Origin: Clostridia bacterium
Lineage (GTDB): Bacteria > Bacillota > Clostridia > Oscillospirales > Acutalibacteraceae
Reading direction: 5' to 3'
DNA length: 64,000 nt
Assembly: GCA_017517665.1 (NCBI GenBank)
Contig: JAFWYP010000007.1
Location: forward strand, 1 to 64,000
The notes under the pieces were generated by a model. It had not been told where the DNA came from. It saw nothing but the letters and a program-made list of their open reading frames with translations, and made no database searches. Shown in pieces: positions 60,997 through 64,000 of this stretch. The translations under genes were made by a program, and so were the position numbers. Position 1 is the first letter of the stretch. Every line of letters begins with the position of its first letter.

Positions 60997-61938
60997 ATGA
61001 GAGATGACCTGATAGAAAGACTTATTATGCACACATATAAAAACCCATCCTTTTTGCTTAAAAATAAAAATGATGATGAGAGAATCATCATTGAGGGCTC
61101 CAAGTTAATGAAAAAAGAAAAGCTTATTGCAGTAAGAGCCGATACAAATACTAATCATTTTCCGGAACACAGTCACGATTATGTTGAGATTATTTATATG
61201 TATCAAGGAACAAAAACCAATATTATAAACAATGAAACCGTTGTTCTCAATGAGGGAGATATCCTTTTTATGACCCAGAATTGCAAGCAGGAGAACTTAC
61301 CCTCAACCGAACAGGATATAGCATTCAATTTCATTGTTCTGCCTCATTTTTTCGAGAAAGCTCTTGAAATGCTGAACAGCGAGGAATCAATGTTGCACAG
61401 TTTTATAATTCAATGCTTGAGGGGCGATAACGGTAAATCAAGCTATCTTCATTTCAGAGTTTCAGATGTACTGCCTGTGCAGAATCTTATTGAAAATCTT
61501 ATCTGGAATTTACTTGATGACCGTCAGGAACAAAGAAATATAAACGAAACAACAATGGGTCTTATTTTGCTTCAGCTCCTCAGTCACATTGATGACCTTG
61601 ATTATAACGGTGACGACAGCAGCCTTATATTCCATGTGCTGAATTATATTGAGGCGCATTTTGCGGGCGGCAGCCTGACAGAGCTTTCGCAGATGCTTTT
61701 TTACGATTTCAATGCACTTTCAAAGCAGATTAAAAAACTGACGGGCAAAACCTATACGGATCTTGTTCAAGAAAAGAGAATATCTCACGCTTGTTTCCTT
61801 CTTGAAAGCACCAATCTCGGAATTTCGGAAATTTCACAGCTTGTAGGTTATGAAAACATCAGCTATTTTCACCGTGTTTTTCGTAAATTTCATGGTATGT
61901 CTCCCAAAAAATACAGAGATAAAACGGTTACCAAATAA
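60997..61938 (+). CDS. AraC family transcriptional regulator
   Basis: 313 residues. The N-terminal cupin domain (about 30-160) has FPEHSHDYVEIIYMYQG and LNEGDILFM, a sugar-sensing fold. The C-terminal AraC domain (about 228-310) has two helix-turn-helices: SLTELSQMLFYDFNALSKQIKK and ISEISQLVGYENISYFHRVF followed by GMSPKKYR. ATG 60997 is chosen over GTG 60988, which lies in the ribosome site. It likely controls its own promoter and the secreted MBL gene, where matching half-sites occur, and perhaps the divergent transporter operon. Confidence 0.9.
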   Translation: MRDDLIERLIMHTYKNPSFLLKNKNDDERIIIEGSKLMKKEKLIAVRADTNTNHFPEHSHDYVEIIYMYQGTKTNIINNETVVLNEGDILFMTQNCKQENLPSTEQDIAFNFIVLPHFFEKALEMLNSEESMLHSFIIQCLRGDNGKSSYLHFRVSDVLPVQNLIENLIWNLLDDRQEQRNINETTMGLILLQLLSHIDDLDYNGDDSSLIFHVLNYIEAHFAGGSLTELSQMLFYDFNALSKQIKKLTGKTYTDLVQEKRISHACFLLESTNLGISEISQLVGYENISYFHRVFRKFHGMSPKKYRDKTVTK

Positions 61939-61965
61939 GAAATTGCGGTATAATTCAATTCAGCG

Positions 61966-62002
61966 AATAAGGACACTTTTTCAACTAAAATGTGTCATTT
62001 AC
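61966..62002. promoter_or_regulatory. Inverted pair of the same half-site upstream of the MBL gene
   Basis: AATAAGGACACTTTTTC (61966-61982) is the exact reverse complement of the 17 bases at 60915-60931. A second, forward copy (AAAATGTGTCATTTAC, 61987-62002) overlaps the next -35 box, making an imperfect dyad. Confidence 0.7.
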
Positions 62003-62026
62003 TTCTCTGTACCATAATGATAAAAT
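61998..62026 (+). promoter_or_regulatory. Promoter of the secreted MBL-fold gene
   Basis: TTTACT, 17 bases, TAAAAT; 61 bases before the ATG. The weak -35 next to operator sites suits activator dependence. Confidence 0.55.
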
Positions 62027-62086
62027 TAAGGTGCCTATTGGTAAAAACACACTAATTAACCCAACAAATATATAACGGAGGTTAAT

Positions 62087-63133
62087 ATGAAAAGATTTAT
62101 TTCGATTATTCTTGTAATGGTTATGATGTTTGCATGTGCTGTACCTGCATTTGCCGTTCAGGCCGAGCCTGAGCAGACAGCTGTATCTGCTGCAGAGGAA
62201 GAAAACGGCGACAATGTATTCATCGCTTTCTTCGACAAACTGTTTGCAAAAATCAGGGCGTTTTTCGGAAGTGTGAAGTACTACTTCGTGGTTAAAAAAG
62301 AGGGCGTTCCCAACACTATGAACAAAAACGCAATACATATGCTCAAATCGGTTGAAGACGCTATAGGCGACAGCTTTATTATCACAACCGAGGACGGCAA
62401 GGTTATTGCAATTGACGGCGGTTATAAATTTGAAACCGATTACTTCATTCAGTACCTCAGGGCTGTCACGGGGCAGATTGTGCCGAAAATTGACGCTTGG
62501 TTTCTGACTCATCCCCACACGGACCATGTTCAGGTTTTCAACGAAGTGGCTGAAAACCGCACAAATCAGGTGAAATTTGACAAGGTTATTCTTAAATACG
62601 CTCCATATGACTTTTACGCTTCCATTAACTCAACGGAAGGTGCAGAAATGGTGGGCGAGTTTGACAGAATAAGTAAGGCTTTCCCCGAAAAAGTTCAGAT
62701 TATCAATGACGGCGATGTTTTCAACATCGGTGCTGCAAAAATAACAACGCTTTTCACCTTTGACCCTGCTTTCACAAATGTTAATGATGCCTCTTTGATA
62801 TTCCGTATGGATCTGGGCGGAAAAAGCATATTGTTTACGGGTGATGCCGGCGTAAGCTCAGGCAACAAGGTGCTTGCAAACCCCGAATACAGAGAGCTTC
62901 TGGATTGCGATATATGCAAAATGTCACACCACGGACAGGCCGGTGTATCGAAAGAATTCTATGAAGCCGTCGATCCCGAAATCTGCCTGTGGCCTACGCC
63001 TTCATGGGTGTGGAACAACTCACATGAATCTCTTGTGCTCCTGACGCCTGAAGTCCGTGCATGGATTGAGGAAATCGGTGTAGAGAAAAACTATCTTTCC
63101 TGGCAGGGCTCGCAGGTTATTTATACGGATTAA
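62087..63133 (+). CDS. Secreted metallo-beta-lactamase-fold hydrolase
   Basis: 348 residues. A signal peptide (about 1-24) is followed by a low-complexity Glu/Ala stretch and an amphipathic FFDKLFAKIRAFFG segment (about 50-63). The MBL domain starts near 95; the metal motif THPHTDH is at about 141-147, FTGDAG near 247 carries the bridging Asp, and MSHHGQAG near 283 the last His. It most resembles ComEC-type extracellular MBL domains. Zinc-dependent hydrolase; substrate unknown. CGGAGG precedes the ATG; the gene is likely activated by the AraC regulator upstream. Confidence 0.88.
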   Translation: MKRFISIILVMVMMFACAVPAFAVQAEPEQTAVSAAEEENGDNVFIAFFDKLFAKIRAFFGSVKYYFVVKKEGVPNTMNKNAIHMLKSVEDAIGDSFIITTEDGKVIAIDGGYKFETDYFIQYLRAVTGQIVPKIDAWFLTHPHTDHVQVFNEVAENRTNQVKFDKVILKYAPYDFYASINSTEGAEMVGEFDRISKAFPEKVQIINDGDVFNIGAAKITTLFTFDPAFTNVNDASLIFRMDLGGKSILFTGDAGVSSGNKVLANPEYRELLDCDICKMSHHGQAGVSKEFYEAVDPEICLWPTPSWVWNNSHESLVLLTPEVRAWIEEIGVEKNYLSWQGSQVIYTD

Positions 63134-63177
63134 TCCGATGAAAAACAGTGCTGGCAAATCAGATTGCTTTGTGTTAT

Positions 63178-63196
63178 ATTGAATATGCAATTCAAT
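63178..63196. repeat. Small palindrome upstream of the last gene
   Basis: ATTGAAT-ATGCA-ATTCAAT, perfect 7-bp arms, about 64 bases before the start at 63260. It is a candidate operator. Confidence 0.4.
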
Positions 63197-63259
63197 AACT
63201 ACCGTTTCTCGAATTACGAGCTTGCAAAGATTTAAAATTATCATAAAAGGGTGATTGCT

Positions 63260-64000
63260 TTGAAAAAAATTCTTTCCATTATTCTTTCGTTTATTTTCCT
63301 TTTTCCCTCATATCTTTTCAGTTTTCTGCCGTCAAAAGCAGATACGGATTTTACAATTGAGGCAATTGCGGCTGTGTCTGTAAGCGGAATTGAAAACGGT
63401 ATTATATCGGAAAAAGCCGAGTTTGATTTCGGCGATGCCGATTGCGGCTGGTTCAATTATTACGGCATCAACTATAAATCCGACGCATATATGAAAGGCG
63501 TAATTACATATAAGCTCAAAGGTGAACAGTATTCCGAGGAATTCTTCCTTGAACCTTCGGACGGCACAAAGCCTTTTTACAGCTTTGTTGACGGTGTGCT
63601 TGGTAAGACCAAATCAAACACTCTTTGCAAAATAACGCTTGAGCCTCTCGATAAGGATGCGGCGGTGTTTGAGCTTGTCGGCATTGACGTGTTCAACCGT
63701 GAGGTACCCGATAAAAACGTTTATCTTCAGAACAGCGAATATAAAATCGGTGTCAATCTTCTCTGGGGTGGCGCACTGGATTACCTTGAAGACCTGGATT
63801 CCGACGTGCAGGCGGTTATGGTTGACGGCTTAACCAAGGTTGATTCGGATGCTTCGGAGAGATACGGTGTAAAATCCGTCAACAATAACGTTAATCTCAT
63901 CAACCGTCACGATACGGGCAGACTTGTTCAGCAATCCTACTACGGCACCTTTGATTGCGATGATTATAAGAGCGCCATGTACGGCGAACACAAGTGGAAT
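63260..64000 (+). CDS. Secreted protein of unknown function (partial)
   Basis: 247 residues visible, running off the window. The start is a TTG at 63260; AAGGGTGA lies 6-8 bases upstream and no ATG fits. A signal peptide (KKILSIILSFIFLFPSYLFS, about 2-22) is followed by a beta-rich region and the block INRHDTGRLVQQSYYGTFD near 225, a pattern common in secreted carbohydrate-active beta-sandwich proteins. It follows the MBL gene by 126 bases, so the two may be made together. Family not recognised. Confidence 0.75.
   Translation, partial: MKKILSIILSFIFLFPSYLFSFLPSKADTDFTIEAIAAVSVSGIENGIISEKAEFDFGDADCGWFNYYGINYKSDAYMKGVITYKLKGEQYSEEFFLEPSDGTKPFYSFVDGVLGKTKSNTLCKITLEPLDKDAAVFELVGIDVFNREVPDKNVYLQNSEYKIGVNLLWGGALDYLEDLDSDVQAVMVDGLTKVDSDASERYGVKSVNNNVNLINRHDTGRLVQQSYYGTFDCDDYKSAMYGEHKWN

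Overview
The window looks like chromosome of an anaerobic, spore-forming Firmicute of the Clostridia, probably a gut Oscillospirales/Ruminococcaceae-like bacterium. This is inferred from gene content only; no species is claimed. Support comes from a set of sporulation genes (BofA, YaaL, RicT/YaaT, SpoIID, YlbJ-like, YqfC, YqfD), the Bacillus/Clostridium-type neighbourhood darA-holB-ricT, strong GGAGG Shine-Dalgarno sites, consensus sigma-A promoters, tRNA genes with encoded CCA, and many enzymes for plant and host glycans.

Layout. 1-470 is the end of tuf (EF-Tu) and its terminator. 516-1054 is yaaL-bofA (minus). 1152-8195 is a plus-strand run: mannose-6-phosphate isomerase, ABC-F ATPase, GH78-type rhamnosidase, two GNATs and an oxidoreductase. 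8215-12396 is a minus run read from a GH38 alpha-mannosidase promoter, divergent from an XRE regulator (12614). 13774-14252 is a tRNA operon Gly-Arg-His-Gln, followed by a second rhamnosidase with its own promoter. 16645-18653 holds DUF5685, a degenerate J-domain protein and a membrane protein. 18656-23109 is a sugar operon: GH109-like enzyme, BadF-type sugar kinase, GH4 and GDPD. 23110-26970 holds a small XRE regulator facing a perfect-consensus promoter, an alcohol dehydrogenase and a CoA-dependent aldehyde dehydrogenase. 27040-30254 is an MBOAT/DHHW/DUF4358 surface-acylation cluster. 30364-36023 contains a sialidase-like protein, YlbJ, YqfC-YqfD, a GH51 arabinofuranosidase and a small ferredoxin. 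36122-42230 is a seven-gene minus operon from citrate synthase to darA-holB-ricT. 42327-47781 contains spoIID, degV, a thuA-dut-DUF218-hydrolase operon and a PAP2 phosphatase.

47999-57337 is a 9.3-kb integrated mobilizable element in tRNA-Arg(ACG). It is bounded by a perfect 46-nt direct repeat and carries an integrase, a small excisionase, a Mob/Pre relaxase, hairpin-packed non-coding DNA, a SIR2-like gene broken by two single-base frameshifts, and a 1412-residue BspA-type leucine-rich-repeat surface protein. Matching 20-nt internal repeats near both ends are candidate integrase arm sites.

57496-64000 returns to chromosome: alpha/beta hydrolase, SGNH hydrolase, GPH-type sugar transporter, a decayed second SGNH copy, an AraC regulator, a secreted metallo-beta-lactamase-fold protein and the start of another secreted protein. 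A repeated half-site resembling AAAAAGTGTCCTTATT sits upstream of both the araC gene and the MBL gene, in one place as two copies exactly 21 bp apart. It is the best candidate for a local regulatory circuit.

The most interesting parts are the tRNA-Arg element with its architecture and broken SIR2 gene, the AraC half-site system, an amphipathic FFDK-type motif shared by two secreted proteins, and a recurring arrangement in which a terminator hairpin abuts the start of the next co-directional gene.
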